Shown here piece after piece: positions 9,314 through 20,922 of a DNA stretch of 64,000 bases. How positions within the stretch are numbered: position 1 is the first letter of the stretch; each line of letters opens with the position of its first letter. Under the pieces are notes generated by a model, which saw nothing but the letters and a program-made list of their open reading frames with translations, had not been told where the DNA came from and did no database searches. Origin of the DNA: Providencia sneebia DSM 19967. GTDB taxonomy: Bacteria; Pseudomonadota; Gammaproteobacteria; Enterobacterales; Enterobacteriaceae. The stretch covers positions 2,763,400-2,827,399 of the forward strand of contig NZ_CM001773.1 of assembly GCF_000314895.2 (NCBI RefSeq), given 5' to 3'. The position numbers and the translations under genes were made by a program.

Positions 9314-11380
9314 GTGAAAAAATCAGTTATTCAAACCGCTCATCTTAGCTGGAGCGATGATGGTATTCCCACTTCAACCCAATTTGATGACGTCTATTTT
9401 TCTGACCAAGGTGGGCTAGAAGAAACGCGTCATGTTTTTTTGCAAGGAAACCAATTCCCAGCACGCTTTGAAAACCACCCCTTTGAAACGTGTATTATTG
9501 CTGAAACGGGCTTTGGGACTGGGTTAAACTTCCTCACCTTATGCCAATGTTTTGAGCAATTTAAACTAGCTCATCCCCAAGCAAAACTTCAACGTTTACA
9601 TTATATCAGCTTTGAAAAATACCCTTTAAGCCTAGAAGACCTAAAAGCTGCTCATCGCCGTTGGCCAGAGCTTAGCCGGCTATCAGAAATGCTTTGTGAA
9701 CAATGGCCATTACCTTTAGCTGGTAACCATCGAATTATATTAAAAAATGGCAATATCATACTGGATTTATGGTTTGGTGACGTAAATGAGCTATTACCTC
9801 TACTTAATAGCAATCTAAACAATAAGATAGATGCTTGGTTTTTGGATGGATTTGCACCGTCTAAAAATCCGCAAATGTGGAGCGAACAACTGTTCACTGC
9901 AATGGCAAAATATGCGCGTAAAGGAGGGACATTTGCGACCTTCACGGCAGCAGGTTTTGTCAAACGTGGTTTGCGACAAGTTGGCTTTACCATCAAAAAA
10001 GTAAAAGGTTTTGGTCGTAAACGGGAAATGTTGACAGGAATTTTAGAACAAAAAGATGACATTAAGATGACACCTTGGTTTTATCGACATTCAGCTAATA
10101 ACCCGAAAGATATTGCAATTATTGGTGGCGGGTTAGCAAGTTTAGTCACAGCTTACGCCCTAACCCAACGTGGCGCTCATGTTACGATTTATTGTAAAGA
10201 TAAACAGATTGCTCAAAATGCCTCTGGTAATCGCCAAGGTGCTGTTTATCCTCTACTTAATGGGCGAGATGATCCACTAGAACGTTTTTTTGTTAGTGCT
10301 TTCCCCTATGCAAGACGTTTTTATGACCAACTGCAACATTCAGGTTTACAATTTGATTGTGCTTGGTGTGGCGTATCAGAACTTGCTTACCATGATAGAA
10401 GCCAGCGAAAAATTAGTGCCATGTTGCAAACTCAATGGCCAGAAGGTTTTGCAGTCGGTAAAACTCGGGAACAATTGAGTCAGATAGCGGGTCTTGATAT
10501 CAATCATGATGGCATTCACTATTCTGATGGTGGCTGGTTATCGCCAGCGCAATTATGTGAAAACTTGGTTCATAAACTAAAAGAACATCACGTTAATTTT
10601 TGTTTTGAACACAATATCACTCATTTAGAAAACACACCGTCAGGTTGGCAACTTGAGGCGACAGTTACAGTTAAAGAAGGACAGCAAACCTTTTTACATC
10701 AAACCGTTATTGTTGCTAATGGACATTTGCTAAATCAGTTTTTACAAACACAGCCACTTCCTATTACGCCTGTAAAAGGACAAGTTAGCCATATTCCTAG
10801 TAACCCTGAATTGAAGCAGCTTAATAATGTGCTGTGCTATGAGGGTTATCTCACGCCAATAAACCCCAATAACCAACAACATTGCATTGGTGCTAGCTAT
10901 CATCGTAATCAGCTTGATTTTGCATATAGTGAAGCTGACCAAAAAGAAAATAAGCAAAAATTAGTCAATAGCTTACCGGATGTTGATTGGCCTCAAACGA
11001 TTGATATATCTACTCATCAAGCTCGTCAGGGCATTCGTTGCGTTATTCGCGACCACATGCCACTTGTCGGCAATATTCCTGATTTCGCTCGTTTAATGGA
11101 ATGCTACGAAAATCTTGAAGTCAAAATTGAACAAAATGTGGATATTGAATTAGCGCCAAGCTATGAGAATTTATTTGTTATGGGCGCATTGGGTTCCCGA
11201 GGGCTTTCAACGGCACCATTATGTGGTGAATTATTAGCTGCACAAATATTTGCAGAACCATTACCTTTAGATGATGAAACATTAGCCGCCCTGCACCCTA
11301 ACCGTTTTTGGGTAAGAAAATTACTCAAAGGACGTGAAGTGAAAAATGAATCTTCAATAATGAGAGAAAATACAAAGTAA
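9314..11380 (+). CDS. mnmC: Bifunctional tRNA mnm5(s2)U34 synthesis protein MnmC
   Basis: Completes the mnm5(s2)U wobble modification: the C-terminal FAD domain removes the carboxymethyl group and the N-terminal SAM domain methylates the resulting amine. The N-terminal ~245 residues include [11 protein letters not shown] (SAM site) and [15 protein letters not shown]. The FAD domain starts at about residue 265 with [17 protein letters not shown] and ends with the FAD-family motif [15 protein letters not shown]. At 688 residues it is slightly longer than E. coli MnmC. The start is GTG (9314), right for the family N-terminus. Divergent from fabB. Confidence 0.96.
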   Translation: MKKSVIQTAHLSWSDDGIPTSTQFDDVYFSDQGGLEETRHVFLQGNQFPARFENHPFETCIIAETGFGTGLNFLTLCQCFEQFKLAHPQAKLQRLHYISFEKYPLSLEDLKAAHRRWPELSRLSEMLCEQWPLPLAGNHRIILKNGNIILDLWFGDVNELLPLLNSNLNNKIDAWFLDGFAPSKNPQMWSEQLFTAMAKYARKGGTFATFTAAGFVKRGLRQVGFTIKKVKGFGRKREMLTGILEQKDDIKMTPWFYRHSANNPKDIAIIGGGLASLVTAYALTQRGAHVTIYCKDKQIAQNASGNRQGAVYPLLNGRDDPLERFFVSAFPYARRFYDQLQHSGLQFDCAWCGVSELAYHDRSQRKISAMLQTQWPEGFAVGKTREQLSQIAGLDINHDGIHYSDGGWLSPAQLCENLVHKLKEHHVNFCFEHNITHLENTPSGWQLEATVTVKEGQQTFLHQTVIVANGHLLNQFLQTQPLPITPVKGQVSHIPSNPELKQLNNVLCYEGYLTPINPNNQQHCIGASYHRNQLDFAYSEADQKENKQKLVNSLPDVDWPQTIDISTHQARQGIRCVIRDHMPLVGNIPDFARLMECYENLEVKIEQNVDIELAPSYENLFVMGALGSRGLSTAPLCGELLAAQIFAEPLPLDDETLAALHPNRFWVRKLLKGREVKNESSIMRENTK

Positions 11381-11383
11381 TCC

Positions 11384-11421
11384 TAGCAATCTAAACATTT
11401 TCAATGGTGTTTAGATTGCTA
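11384..11421 (+). terminator. Hairpin terminator after mnmC
   Basis: A 14-bp stem TAGCAATCTAAACA/TGTTTAGATTGCTA with a 10-nt loop, starting 3 bp after the mnmC stop. The T-tract after it is weak (GCATTTTC). Confidence 0.65.
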
Positions 11422-11467
11422 AAAGCATTTTCACAAAGCTAATAATAGATTAATAATCAATCTATTA

Positions 11468-11986
11468 TTACACTGTAACCGAGATCACCATGGCACAACG
11501 ATCTTGCGCATTAAACCCTGCTTCCACTTCTTCTTGTAAAATAGATTTTAGTTCTTCCGATAAATCGGACTCACCCAGTAATCTAAAACCTAGGCGTTGA
11601 TAATAAGGTGCATTCCAAGGTATATCTCGAAATGTGGTTAAACTCACAAAAGGGATCCCTTGTTCTTGAGCATAAGCAAGAATATGCTGAATGAGTTGCT
11701 TTCCTATCCCTTTTCCTTGCCATATATGGCAAACGGACACTTCATTAATATGTAAACTATTTTCTAATTTTTGAGTATTAATAAAGCCTATTGGCAAATC
11801 GTCATTATCAACCGCAACCCATTCCATTTGCTGTTGCACATATTCAATATGATCTTGCTCTGATTGTACATCACCCTCTGCAATCCAATTAAATTGTGGA
11901 TGACCACGAAAACTTTGAGCTGCGGAAGCTTCTATTACAGGTAATTTATTAACATCTTTTATATTCGCTTGGCGAATAACAAACAT
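11468..11986 (-). CDS. GNAT-family N-acetyltransferase
   Basis: A 172-residue GNAT protein. The acetyl-CoA pyrophosphate loop is QGKGIGKQLIQH (motif A), preceded by the strand HINEVSVC and followed by the motif-B region ...NAPYYQRLGF. The family acetylates amines on proteins, antibiotics or metabolites; nothing here identifies the substrate. It is a single gene between mnmC and yfcL, facing mnmC, and absent from this position in E. coli as I recall. A short AT hairpin (11441-11469) overlaps its stop codon. Confidence 0.85.
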   Translation of the reverse strand: MFVIRQANIKDVNKLPVIEASAAQSFRGHPQFNWIAEGDVQSEQDHIEYVQQQMEWVAVDNDDLPIGFINTQKLENSLHINEVSVCHIWQGKGIGKQLIQHILAYAQEQGIPFVSLTTFRDIPWNAPYYQRLGFRLLGESDLSEELKSILQEEVEAGFNAQDRCAMVISVTV

Positions 11987-12002
11987 AACCTTCCCTTATA
12001 CA

Positions 12003-12024
12003 AAAAGAGGGTTTCCCCTCTTTT
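12003..12024 (-). terminator. Terminator of the yfcA-epmC-yfcL operon
   Basis: Stem AAAAGAGGG/CCCTCTTTT closed by a tetraloop (GAAA on the transcribed minus strand), 46 bp beyond the yfcL stop. The T-run forms part of the stem. Confidence 0.75.
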
Positions 12025-12069
12025 CAATGATAAAAAATGAAAATAGTCTTTCAACAAATAAAACTGCAA

Positions 12070-12342
12070 TTAACGCACATCGTCCAATAATGTTTTCCAC
12101 ATATTGAGGACAAGAATTTGGTCAGGTGGTGTTAATTCGCCACCTTTAATGGCTTGTTGAATACTTTGTTCGACGCGTTGATATAAAGCATCTGCGCTGA
12201 CTTCATTTTCTTCTTCTAATTCTGCTACAGCAAGGGTTAAATGCCCACGTAAATAGCCACCCGCAAATAACTCATCATCACTTGCGTGTTCAACCATATC
12301 ATCAATTTTTGTCAGTATGCGTGTTTCAAAATCCGCAAGCAT
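12070..12342 (-). CDS. yfcL: YfcL family protein
   Basis: A 90-residue acidic helical protein of the YfcL family, function unknown. Recognised from [36 protein letters not shown] and its place directly downstream of epmC (26-bp gap), as in E. coli. Transcribed last in yfcA-epmC-yfcL. The conserved linkage suggests co-expression with the EF-P hydroxylase, but no functional link is visible. Confidence 0.9.
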   Translation of the reverse strand: MLADFETRILTKIDDMVEHASDDELFAGGYLRGHLTLAVAELEEENEVSADALYQRVEQSIQQAIKGGELTPPDQILVLNMWKTLLDDVR

Positions 12343-12368
12343 GCTTAATCCTTACTGTTGTTAATGTA

Positions 12369-12920
12369 TTATTTGGCAAAAAGATCTTCCGGATAAGGGA
12401 AATCTTTCGCACTAAGTGGAGGCGTATTGTAAAACGATTGTAACGCGTTAACAAAGCGTAATGGTCTTTCTGGAATACCATTGGCTAAATATTCCATAAC
12501 TTGTGCATGCACTTTTCGTTGAAATGCAATACGATCAGGCTCAAAACTGCCTTCCAAGTTATCGCAACTCACATTGAAAGGGATACCAACTGCGGCACAA
12601 AATAGCCAATCAAATGCTTGAGGCTTTATCTCTACAACTTCAAAATCGCATTGCGTTTTTTCATCTCGACCATCAGGACAATACCAATAGCCATAATCAA
12701 CTTGTTGACGCCGAGCAGCTCCCGCAATACACCAATGAGAAATTTCATGTAATGCGCTGGTAAAAAAACCATGAGCAAAAACAATACGGTTGTACGGAGT
12801 TTCGTCGTCAGCAGGAAGATAAATAGGTTCATCCTCTCCCTTAACAAGTTTTGTGTTGTACTCTTCGCCAAAGCACTCTTCAAAAATATCAATAAGTTGC
12901 TGATAATGATGTTTAGTCAT
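12369..12920 (-). CDS. epmC: Elongation factor P hydroxylase EpmC
   Basis: Hydroxylates the beta-lysylated lysine of elongation factor P after EpmA/EpmB action. The 183 residues include the metal-binding motif ALHEISHWCIAG and the cysteine-containing segment YWYCPDGRDEKTQCDFE typical of YfcM/EpmC. It starts 16 bp downstream of yfcA. Substrate proteins (EF-P, EpmA, EpmB) are not encoded in this window. Confidence 0.95.
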   Translation of the reverse strand: MTKHHYQQLIDIFEECFGEEYNTKLVKGEDEPIYLPADDETPYNRIVFAHGFFTSALHEISHWCIAGAARRQQVDYGYWYCPDGRDEKTQCDFEVVEIKPQAFDWLFCAAVGIPFNVSCDNLEGSFEPDRIAFQRKVHAQVMEYLANGIPERPLRFVNALQSFYNTPPLSAKDFPYPEDLFAK

Positions 12921-12936
12921 GAAAATTTAAATCATC

Positions 12937-13740
12937 TTAAAATAATGAAATAACCCAAGCCTTGATAGCATCACCATGGTTATCATGAAGTAATTTAATA
13001 CTCATTAATAAAGAGATAACGACAATCATTGGTCGGATCAGCTTTTGTCCTTTAGTTAACACTAACCTAGCACCCAGTCTCGCGCCAACCATTTGGCCGA
13101 TAAGCATAACAAAGCCTAATGTCCAAAGAACATGACCTCCGATAATAAAAAAGACTAAAGAGCCAAGATTCGAGGCAAAATTAAGCAATTTTGCATGGGC
13201 AGTCGCTTTAGCAAGGTTATAGCCTAATAACAAAACATAACCTAACGCCATGAATGAGCCAGTCCCCGGACCAAATGCCCCATCATAAAAACCCATTCCC
13301 AGCCCAATGGTCATACCAAATACTGGCATGCTTACCCGCTGATGGCGATCTTCTATACCAATTGAAGGTGTTAATAGAAAATAGAGACCAACAAAGATAA
13401 TCATCATCGGTAATAACTGTTTCAGAAAATCAGTGCTAATCATCTGGATCAGAATAGCACCTAACATCGAACCAAAAACAGTCATGATGAAAGGGAATCT
13501 TTGCTCTCGTAAACTAATTGCCTTTCGTTTTACAAAATAGAGCGTCGAGGAAAAAGAACCACCAACTGCTTGTAATTTATTGGTTGCAAGCGCCTCTACA
13601 GGTGTAATACCCGCAGAGAGCAATGCCGGAATTGTCAATAAGCCACCACCACCTGCGATGGAATCAATAAAACCCGCAAAAAGCGCAACAAAAAACAGAA
13701 GTAAATAAACTTCAGGTGCAACGGCGGTCAGCCAATCCAT
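12937..13740 (-). CDS. yfcA: TauE/SafE-family membrane protein YfcA
   Basis: A 267-residue inner-membrane protein with about eight hydrophobic segments and the TauE/SafE repeats (FIDSIAGGGGLLTIPALL near residue 25; YDGAFGPGTGSFMALGYVLL in the second half). The family moves sulfur-containing organic anions or sulfite; the substrate of YfcA is unproven. First gene of yfcA-epmC-yfcL. In E. coli mepA lies between this gene and aroC; here only 160 bp of non-coding DNA does. Confidence 0.92.
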   Translation of the reverse strand: MDWLTAVAPEVYLLLFFVALFAGFIDSIAGGGGLLTIPALLSAGITPVEALATNKLQAVGGSFSSTLYFVKRKAISLREQRFPFIMTVFGSMLGAILIQMISTDFLKQLLPMMIIFVGLYFLLTPSIGIEDRHQRVSMPVFGMTIGLGMGFYDGAFGPGTGSFMALGYVLLLGYNLAKATAHAKLLNFASNLGSLVFFIIGGHVLWTLGFVMLIGQMVGARLGARLVLTKGQKLIRPMIVVISLLMSIKLLHDNHGDAIKAWVISLF

Positions 13741-13854
13741 TTTTTAATCCAGAAACCAGAATTAGAGGGGATAGATATATACGATATCTTGCCTAGATGC
13801 TTTGTTTAAGGAGGCGACATCTAAACCTTCGTCATGCATATAAATAACAGAATG

Positions 13855-13888
13855 CATTGGGAAGACAATAAGATTAGTCTCCCCAATG
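13855..13888 (-). terminator. Hairpin downstream of aroC
   Basis: A 12-bp stem with one mismatch, CATTGGGAAGAC/GTCTCCCCAATG, 12 bp after the aroC stop. It lacks a strong T-tract, so its role as a terminator is likely but not certain. Confidence 0.5.
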
Positions 13889-13900
13889 AGTTAATATGAC

Positions 13901-14988
13901 TTATACAAAAGGCTTCATTGTCGGAATGACATCAGCACACTGCCCACGATGGCGTAAAAAATGATCCATTAAGACAATTGCCAACATAGCTTCTGCAATA
14001 GGAACAGCACGGATACCAACACAAGGATCATGGCGACCTTTGGTTATCATCTCAACTTCTTCACCATGCCGATTTAATGTTTTACCGGAAACCGTAATAC
14101 TGGAGGTAGGTTTCATTGCAATATGGGCAATAATAGGCTGACTACTGCTAATTCCCCCTAAAATACCGCCAGCATGATTTGAGGTAAATCTAGCTTCCGT
14201 GATTTCATCACGATTTTCACTGCCTTTTAGGCTGATAACATCAAATCCATCACCAATTTCAACGCCTTTAACTGCATTAATGCTCATTAAAGCGTGAGCA
14301 ATATCGGCATCCAAACGGTCAAAAACAGGTTCACCTAAACCTGCCGGAACATTTTCAGCGATGACAGTCACTTTAGCCCCGATAGAATCACCTTCTTTTT
14401 TAATCCACGCAATAATTCATCAAGTGCTTCTAATTTACTTGGATCAGGGCAGAAAAAAGGATTATCTTCAACAATTGACCAATCTTTGATATCACATTTC
14501 ACAGAGCCCATTTGAGTTAGGCAACCACGAATAGTTATCCCAAACTTTTCATGCAGATATTTTTTAGCTATCGCACCAGCAGCCACACGCATGGCTGTTT
14601 CTCGGGCAGATGAACGACCACCACCGCGATAATCTCGCATACCATACTTTTGCTCATAGGTATAATCGGCATGCCCTGGTCTAAAGACATCTTTGATAGC
14701 ACCATAATCTTGTGAGCGCTGGTCAGTATTTTCGATTAATAAGCCTATGCTAGTGCCTGTCGTCACGCCATTAAAAACACCCGAAAGAATTTTAACTTGG
14801 TCTGGTTCACGACGTGCCGTGGTGTAACGTGAAGTGCCTGGACGGCGGCGATCAAGATCACCTTGTAAATCAGCTTCTGTCAATTCCAGTCCTGGTGGAA
14901 CACCATCAATAATGCAACCTAATGCTAAACCGTGTGATTCCCCAAATGTGGTAACACGAAATAATTGACCTATTGAATTTCCTGCCAT
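13901..14988 (-). pseudogene. aroC: Chorismate synthase AroC, interrupted by a one-base frameshift
   Basis: Chorismate synthase makes chorismate from EPSP, the last shikimate step. The N-terminal part runs from the ATG at 14988 ([20 protein letters not shown]) to GLKK, then leaves frame and stops at 14368. The C-terminal part continues in another frame from the segment [16 protein letters not shown] to 13901. The shift lies in an A6 run (plus-strand T6 at 14396-14401) where A7 would restore [11 protein letters not shown]. With that base the protein is 362 residues, the normal length. All other family motifs ([26 protein letters not shown]) are intact. Loss would cause aromatic auxotrophy, so a sequencing error is a serious alternative. 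Confidence 0.92.
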
Positions 14989-15060
14989 AACCAATTCCTA
15001 TATGAATTTTTTATTGTGATGTTGTGTGGAAAAGTTAAATTTTTTATATTCTAAACAATG

Positions 15061-15993
15061 TTAATCCATGTACTGTTGGAAATGGGCGCTATGCTCAACC
15101 AATTGCTCACGTGTTAACATAAAGACGCCATCACCACCAAATTCAAATTCTAACCAAATGAACGGAATTTCTGGGTATTGATCAATAAGATGAACCATAC
15201 TATTGCCCACTTCGCAAATCAGTACACCTTCATCAGTAAGGAAACGCGGAGCATTAGCTAAAATACGGCGAACTAATTGAAGACCATCATTGCCAGCCGC
15301 AAGTGCTAATTCAGGCTCTACACGGAATTCCTCTGGTAAATCATCCATATCCTCAGCATCAACATAAGGTGGATTCGTCACTATTAAGTCATATTTAACT
15401 TCAGGCATGTCTCTAAACAGATCTGAACGAATTGGGATAACGCGGTGGGTTAATCCGTGATTTTCAATGTTCAGTTCAGTGACAGCCAGCACATCTGTAG
15501 AAATATCTACTGCATCAACTTCTGCCTCTGGAAATTCATAAGCACAAGCAATTGCAATACAGCCACTGCCAGTACACATATCCAATATGTTGTAAGGTTC
15601 ATCAGCAAGTAACCCAACAAAGTGGTTATTGATAAGTTCACCAATTGGCGAACGCGGAATTAAAACGCGTTCATCGACATAAAATTCATGGCCGCAGAAC
15701 CAAGAGCGGTTTGTCAGATAAGCAACTGGAATACGTTCATTGATACGGCGTAAAACACGCTCAATAATACGATGGCGCTCCGTTGGAGTTAGGCGTGAAG
15801 AGAGCAACTCATCAGGAATGTCGAGAGGTAAATATAGCGTTGGCAACACTAATTGCAGCGCCTCATCCCAAGCATTATCCGTGCCATGACCATAATAAAC
15901 ATCGGCAGCATTGAAGCGGCTCATTGTCCAGCGCAAAATGTCCTGAATGGTATGAAGCTCAGCGACAGCCTCATCAACGAAGATCTTTTCCAA
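15061..15993 (-). CDS. prmB: Ribosomal protein L3 N5-glutamine methyltransferase PrmB
   Basis: SAM-dependent methylation of a glutamine in ribosomal protein L3. The SAM motif [20 protein letters not shown] and the catalytic NPPY ([12 protein letters not shown]) are present. I chose TTG at 15993: it gives [18 protein letters not shown]..., matching the family N-terminus and exactly 310 residues, with GGAG 9 nt upstream. The alternative upstream TTG at 16020 has no ribosome site. Located just upstream of aroC, with which it is probably co-transcribed, as in E. coli. Confidence 0.95.
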   Translation of the reverse strand: MEKIFVDEAVAELHTIQDILRWTMSRFNAADVYYGHGTDNAWDEALQLVLPTLYLPLDIPDELLSSRLTPTERHRIIERVLRRINERIPVAYLTNRSWFCGHEFYVDERVLIPRSPIGELINNHFVGLLADEPYNILDMCTGSGCIAIACAYEFPEAEVDAVDISTDVLAVTELNIENHGLTHRVIPIRSDLFRDMPEVKYDLIVTNPPYVDAEDMDDLPEEFRVEPELALAAGNDGLQLVRRILANAPRFLTDEGVLICEVGNSMVHLIDQYPEIPFIWLEFEFGGDGVFMLTREQLVEHSAHFQQYMD

Positions 15994-16135
15994 GAAGGGT
16001 TTCTCCAGAGTGTATATCAAAAGGTTTTAAGTTTGCCATGAAGTGAAAGACAAATCAGCAGTTAATATCAGAAATATACAGGGATGATTCATTTTTGACG
16101 AGTCTAAAACAATAGAAATCATGGTTTGCAAGATA

Positions 16136-16175
16136 GAAAAATCCTTCATTATCTAAGTATAAATAATGAAGGATT
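16136..16175 (-). terminator. Terminator of the hut permease transcript
   Basis: A 13-bp stem AATCCTTCATTAT/ATAATGAAGGATT (16140-16175) followed on the minus strand by TTTTTC, beyond the permease stop. Confidence 0.85.
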
Positions 16176-16204
16176 AATATTAATGCTGATAAAGGATAAT
16201 TTTT

Positions 16205-17602
16205 TTATTCTACCATTTCAGCTTCATAACGAGACTCAACCTTTTTAGTCGGCTTTTTCACCCATAATGTATAAGCCACTGACAGTATCACTAACCAAAT
16301 AATACCGACATATAAAGCAATGCGTGTATCTTCAAAATAACCTAGCACACCAAAGATAAACAGCATAAAGATAATCGCGATGATTGGACCAACTGGCCAG
16401 AATGGAACAGGGAATTTTAGTTTACTCGCTTCTTCTTTAGTCATTTTTCTCCGCATAGCGACTTGCGAAACTAAAATCATCAACCACACCCAAATAGTTG
16501 CAAAAGTGGCAATTGACGCGATGACTAAGAATACTTTTTCAGGAATAAGGTAATTCAATACTACACCAACTAATAAAATGACTGACATTGCCAACACTGT
16601 CATCCATGGCACGCCATTTTTTGTTAATTTTGTGAATACTTTAGGTGCTTGCCCTTCATGTGCCATTCCATACATCATGCGCCCTGCACCAAAAATGTCA
16701 CTATTAATTGCCGAAATAGCGGCTGTGATCACTACAACATTGAGAATATTCGCAGCCGATTGAATACCTAAACTATCAAAAATCTGCACAAATGGGCTGC
16801 CTTGTTGACCAATTTGGTTCCACGGATAGATACACATCAATACAAGTAATGTCAGCACATAGAATAGTAGGATACGAATAGGAACGGCATTTATTGCCCG
16901 TGGAATTGTCACTTCAGGATTTTTCGCTTCACTTGCAGTGATCCCAATAACTTCAATACCACCAAAGGCAAACATCACCACGGCAAATGATGCAATCACC
17001 CCTCCAACCCCATTTGGCATAAAGCCGCCATAGTCAAAGAGATTTGAAAGACCAACAGCATGATCAGAGACTTGACCAAAGCCAAACATCATGATTGCAG
17101 CGCCACCTAAAATCATGGCAATAATAGCGACAATTTTGATGATAGAGAGCCAAAACTCCATTTCGCCAAATACTTTCACATGACATAGGTTAATAGCACC
17201 AATAAAACAGATGATACTGAGAACCCAAATCCATTGTTCAACATCGGGGAACCAAAGTTTCATGTAGAAACCAAATGCAGTGACATCGGCTAAGCAGACA
17301 ATCAACATTTCAAAAACATAAGTCCAACCTGCGAAAAAACCGGCTATTGGACCTAAATAGTGACTCGCATATTGAGAAAATGAGCCAGCAATAGGATTGT
17401 GAACTGCCATTTCTCCCAGTGCGCGCATGACCATGAAAACGGCAGCACCACCAATGATATAAGCAATTAAAACCGCAGGACCTGCCGTTTCAATTGCTTT
17501 AGCTGAACCATAAAAAAGACCTGTTCCAATTGCTGCCCCGAGGGCCATAAACCGGATATGACGCGCAGAAAGTCCACGCGTAAGTTTTGATGTGCTTTGC
17601 AT
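16205..17602 (-). CDS. Amino-acid permease, probable histidine importer (HutT/ProY family)
   Basis: A 465-residue APC-superfamily transporter with ~12 membrane segments. The N-terminus [26 protein letters not shown] is the AAT-family signature, and the protein is close to E. coli ProY in sequence and length. It lies 89 bp downstream of hutH on the same strand, so it is most likely the histidine uptake system of the hut pathway; this is context-based. A generic proline permease cannot be excluded from sequence alone. Confidence 0.88.
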   Translation of the reverse strand: MQSTSKLTRGLSARHIRFMALGAAIGTGLFYGSAKAIETAGPAVLIAYIIGGAAVFMVMRALGEMAVHNPIAGSFSQYASHYLGPIAGFFAGWTYVFEMLIVCLADVTAFGFYMKLWFPDVEQWIWVLSIICFIGAINLCHVKVFGEMEFWLSIIKIVAIIAMILGGAAIMMFGFGQVSDHAVGLSNLFDYGGFMPNGVGGVIASFAVVMFAFGGIEVIGITASEAKNPEVTIPRAINAVPIRILLFYVLTLLVLMCIYPWNQIGQQGSPFVQIFDSLGIQSAANILNVVVITAAISAINSDIFGAGRMMYGMAHEGQAPKVFTKLTKNGVPWMTVLAMSVILLVGVVLNYLIPEKVFLVIASIATFATIWVWLMILVSQVAMRRKMTKEEASKLKFPVPFWPVGPIIAIIFMLFIFGVLGYFEDTRIALYVGIIWLVILSVAYTLWVKKPTKKVESRYEAEMVE

Positions 17603-17691
17603 GATTTATCCTTCATAATTATTGTAATGGTCGTGCAGATAAATACGATAAGCAGCCGAGTTATTACGGCTGCCTATTATTGCATGATTTA

Positions 17692-19224
17692 TTAATTAGG
17701 AAATACAACCTGTTGAGTGAATAATTGAGATAGTTTGTGTTCGTTAATGAGATTAATCGCAGCTTCAATATCTGGTGCGAAATAACGGTCTTTATCGTAA
17801 TAAGAGACTTTATCACGCAGAATTTTACGTGCAGTTTCTAACCTTTCACTTGATTTCAGCCCATCACGGAAATCAATACCTTGGCAAGCGGATAACCACT
17901 CGATAGCCAGAATTCCAGTAACGTTTTTCGCCATTTCCCACAAACGACGGCCTGCGGCTGGTGCCATAGAAACATGATCTTCTTGGTTTGCGGAAGTTGG
18001 TAAACTATCAACACTAGATGGATGTGCTAATGCTTTATTTTCGCTAGCTAATGCTGCCGCAGTCACTTGCGCAATCATAAAACCCGAATTCACCCCACCA
18101 TTATTGACTAAAAATGGAGGTAACTGCGACATATGTGTATCCATTAATAACGCAATACGACGCTCTGATAACGCGCCTATTTCAGCTAATGCCAACGCAA
18201 TATTATCAGAGGCCATTGCAATAGGTTCCGCATGGAAATTTCCACCAGAAATAATATCGCCATTATCGGTAAAGACTAATGGATTATCAGATACTGCATT
18301 TGATTCAATTAAAATCACGTCAGCAGCTTGACGAATTTGAGTTAAACACGCCCCCATAACTTGAGGCTGACAACGCAGTGAATACGGGTCTTGAACTTTA
18401 ATACAATTTTCATGAGATTGAGCAAGTTCACTGGTAGGTGTCAATATTTCGCGGAATAATGCCGCGACATCAATTTGCCCTTTTTGGCCGCGAACTTCCT
18501 GCACTCGCGGATCAAAAGGTTTACGCGAACCCAAAGTTGCTTCTAAACTCAATGAACCGCAAACAATTCCTGTCAGCAGCAAATTCTCAGCTTCAAACAA
18601 GCCTTTTAAGGCAAAAGCGGTGGAAGCTTGAGTGCCATTTAATAACGCTAGCCCTTCTTTTGCTTCTAGTGTTAATGGTTTTAAGCCAGCTTTTTCCATC
18701 GCTGATTTAGCCGTTATCCATTTACCTTGATAACGCGCTTTACCTTCACCTAACAAAATCAAACTCATATGCGCTAAAGGTGCCAAGTCACCTGACGCCC
18801 CCACAGAACCTTTCGCAGGGATAAATGGATATATTTCATGATTAACTAATGAAATTAATGCTTCAATAACCTCTAATCTGATCCCAGAAAAACCGCGTGC
18901 TAAGCTATTGATTTTTAATACAATAATTAGGCGAACAAGCTCATCATCAAGCGGTTCACCAACACCAGCGGCATGAGACATCACAATAGAGCGTTGTAAT
19001 GATTGCAAATCTTTTGTAGCAATGCGCGTATTAGCCAGTAAACCGAAACCTGTATTAATGCCGTAAGCTGTTTTATCTTCAGCAATAATTTGGTTTACCG
19101 TCATGACACTTTTTTCAATAGCGGCATGCGAGCGTTTATCAAGTTTAATGGTAATAGGATTAAACAGAACTGAACGCAAATCGTCGAGTGTCATTTTTCC
19201 TGGATGAATCGTTAACTTAGTCAT
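17692..19224 (-). CDS. hutH: Histidine ammonia-lyase HutH
   Basis: Deaminates L-histidine to trans-urocanate, the first step of histidine utilisation. The Ala-Ser-Gly triad forming the MIO cofactor is at residues 143-145 ([12 protein letters not shown]), and the conserved [17 protein letters not shown] is in the C-terminal half. I chose ATG 19224 (MTKLTIHPG): AAGGAG, overlapping the hutU stop, sits 8 nt upstream of it but too close to the alternative GTG at 19233. The product is 510 residues. Follows hutU in the operon. Confidence 0.96.
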   Translation of the reverse strand: MTKLTIHPGKMTLDDLRSVLFNPITIKLDKRSHAAIEKSVMTVNQIIAEDKTAYGINTGFGLLANTRIATKDLQSLQRSIVMSHAAGVGEPLDDELVRLIIVLKINSLARGFSGIRLEVIEALISLVNHEIYPFIPAKGSVGASGDLAPLAHMSLILLGEGKARYQGKWITAKSAMEKAGLKPLTLEAKEGLALLNGTQASTAFALKGLFEAENLLLTGIVCGSLSLEATLGSRKPFDPRVQEVRGQKGQIDVAALFREILTPTSELAQSHENCIKVQDPYSLRCQPQVMGACLTQIRQAADVILIESNAVSDNPLVFTDNGDIISGGNFHAEPIAMASDNIALALAEIGALSERRIALLMDTHMSQLPPFLVNNGGVNSGFMIAQVTAAALASENKALAHPSSVDSLPTSANQEDHVSMAPAAGRRLWEMAKNVTGILAIEWLSACQGIDFRDGLKSSERLETARKILRDKVSYYDKDRYFAPDIEAAINLINEHKLSQLFTQQVVFPN

Positions 19225-19236
19225 TGCATTCACTCC

Positions 19237-20922
19237 TTAGCGCGCTTTCAGCATAGGTAAATTAAGGTTTTTTTCTTGCGCACATTTAATCGCAATATCA
19301 TATCCAGCATCGGCATGACGCATAACACCTGTAGCAGGATCATTATGGAGCACTCGAGCAATACGTTCTGCAGCTTCATCTGTTCCATCACACACAATGA
19401 CCACACCAGAGTGTTGTGAGAAGCCCATTCCCACACCACCGCCATGGTGTAATGAAACCCACGTTGCCCCACTCGCGGTATTGAGTAGTGCATTCAATAA
19501 TGGCCAATCTGACACTGCATCTGAACCATCTTTCATTGCTTCTGTTTCGCGATTAGGACTTGCAACAGAGCCAGAATCTAAATGGTCGCGTCCAATAACA
19601 ATTGGCGCTGATACCTCGCCTGTTCTAACCATTTCATTGAAAGCTAAACCTAATTTCGCACGATCACCTAACCCAACCCAGCAAATTCGTGCCGGTAAAC
19701 CTTGGAAACTAATACGCTCACGTGCCATATCTAACCAATGATGTAGATGTTTATCATCAGGTAATAACTCTTTCACTTTGGCATCTGTTTTATAAATATC
19801 TTCCGGGTCACCTGATAACGCCACCCAACGGAAAGGCCCTATACCACGGCAAAAGAGAGGGCGAATATAGGCAGGAACAAATCCTGGAAAATCAAAGGCA
19901 TTTTTAACACCCATTTCTAATGCCATTTGACGAATATTATTTCCGTAATCAAATGTAGGAATACCTTGTTTTTGGAATGCGAGCATTGCTTTTACATGCT
20001 CAGCCATAGATTGCTTAGCCGCTTTAGTCGTACCTTCTGGATCTTTCACACTACGCTCGCGGTACTCTTCCCAAGTCATGCCAATAGGTAAATAACCATT
20101 TAGTGGGTCATGGGCACTGGTTTGGTCAGTAACCATATCAGGACGCACACCACGCTTGACTAGCTCCGGTAGAACTTCTGCGGCATTTGCGCATAATGCA
20201 ATAGAAACAGCTTTTCCTTCGGAAGTGTATTTTTTAATACGCGCTAGAGCATCATCAAGGTCGGTTGCTTGTTCATCAACATATTTCGTACGTAAACGAA
20301 AATCGATACGGCTTTGCTGGCATTCAATATTTAAAGAACATGCTCCCGCGAGTGTTGCAGCAAGTGGTTGTGCGCCGCCCATACCACCAAGACCCGCAGT
20401 AAGCACCCAGCGCCCCGTTAAATCATCATTAAAATGCTGGCGACCAGCCTCTACAAATGTTTCATAAGTGCCTTGCACAATGCCTTGACTACCAATGTAA
20501 ATCCAGCTTCCGGCTGTCATCTGCCCATACATTGCCAGCCCTTTTGCATCCAATTCGTTAAAATGCTCCCAATTAGCCCAATGCGGAACAATGTTTGAGT
20601 TAGCGATTAATACGCGCGGTGCATTTTCATGCGTTTTAAAGACCCCAACAGGCTTACCTGATTGAATCAACAACGTTTCATCATTTTCTAAATTTTTGAG
20701 GCTTTCAACAATTTTGTCGTAACATTGCCAGTTACGTGCTGCTCGGCCAATTCCACCATATACCACCAATTCATGCGGATTTTCTGCAACATCAGGGTCT
20801 AAATTATTCATCAACATGCGTAATGGTGCTTCCGTTAACCAACTTTTCGCCTGTAAGGTATTGCCGCGCGCTGCTCTAATTTCACCATTTCTGTATTTAT
20901 TATTTATCGTTGTCACATTCAT
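19237..20922 (-). CDS. hutU: Urocanate hydratase HutU
   Basis: Converts urocanate to imidazolonepropionate using tightly bound NAD+. The 561 residues include the NAD-binding segment [19 protein letters not shown] and the conserved [16 protein letters not shown] near the C-terminus. First gene of hutU-hutH-permease. A TGTATATACA element lies about 55 bp upstream of its ATG and is the probable HutC operator. Confidence 0.97.
   Translation of the reverse strand: MNVTTINNKYRNGEIRAARGNTLQAKSWLTEAPLRMLMNNLDPDVAENPHELVVYGGIGRAARNWQCYDKIVESLKNLENDETLLIQSGKPVGVFKTHENAPRVLIANSNIVPHWANWEHFNELDAKGLAMYGQMTAGSWIYIGSQGIVQGTYETFVEAGRQHFNDDLTGRWVLTAGLGGMGGAQPLAATLAGACSLNIECQQSRIDFRLRTKYVDEQATDLDDALARIKKYTSEGKAVSIALCANAAEVLPELVKRGVRPDMVTDQTSAHDPLNGYLPIGMTWEEYRERSVKDPEGTTKAAKQSMAEHVKAMLAFQKQGIPTFDYGNNIRQMALEMGVKNAFDFPGFVPAYIRPLFCRGIGPFRWVALSGDPEDIYKTDAKVKELLPDDKHLHHWLDMARERISFQGLPARICWVGLGDRAKLGLAFNEMVRTGEVSAPIVIGRDHLDSGSVASPNRETEAMKDGSDAVSDWPLLNALLNTASGATWVSLHHGGGVGMGFSQHSGVVIVCDGTDEAAERIARVLHNDPATGVMRHADAGYDIAIKCAQEKNLNLPMLKAR

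Noticed and set aside
15994..16020. Upstream TTG start for prmB.
   Set aside because: No ribosome site; the TTG at 15993 gives the exact family N-terminus and length.
19397..19741. Long plus-strand frames inside hutU, fabB, mtlA and other minus-strand genes.
   Set aside because: They lie fully within well-identified genes, lack ribosome sites and have no family resemblance.
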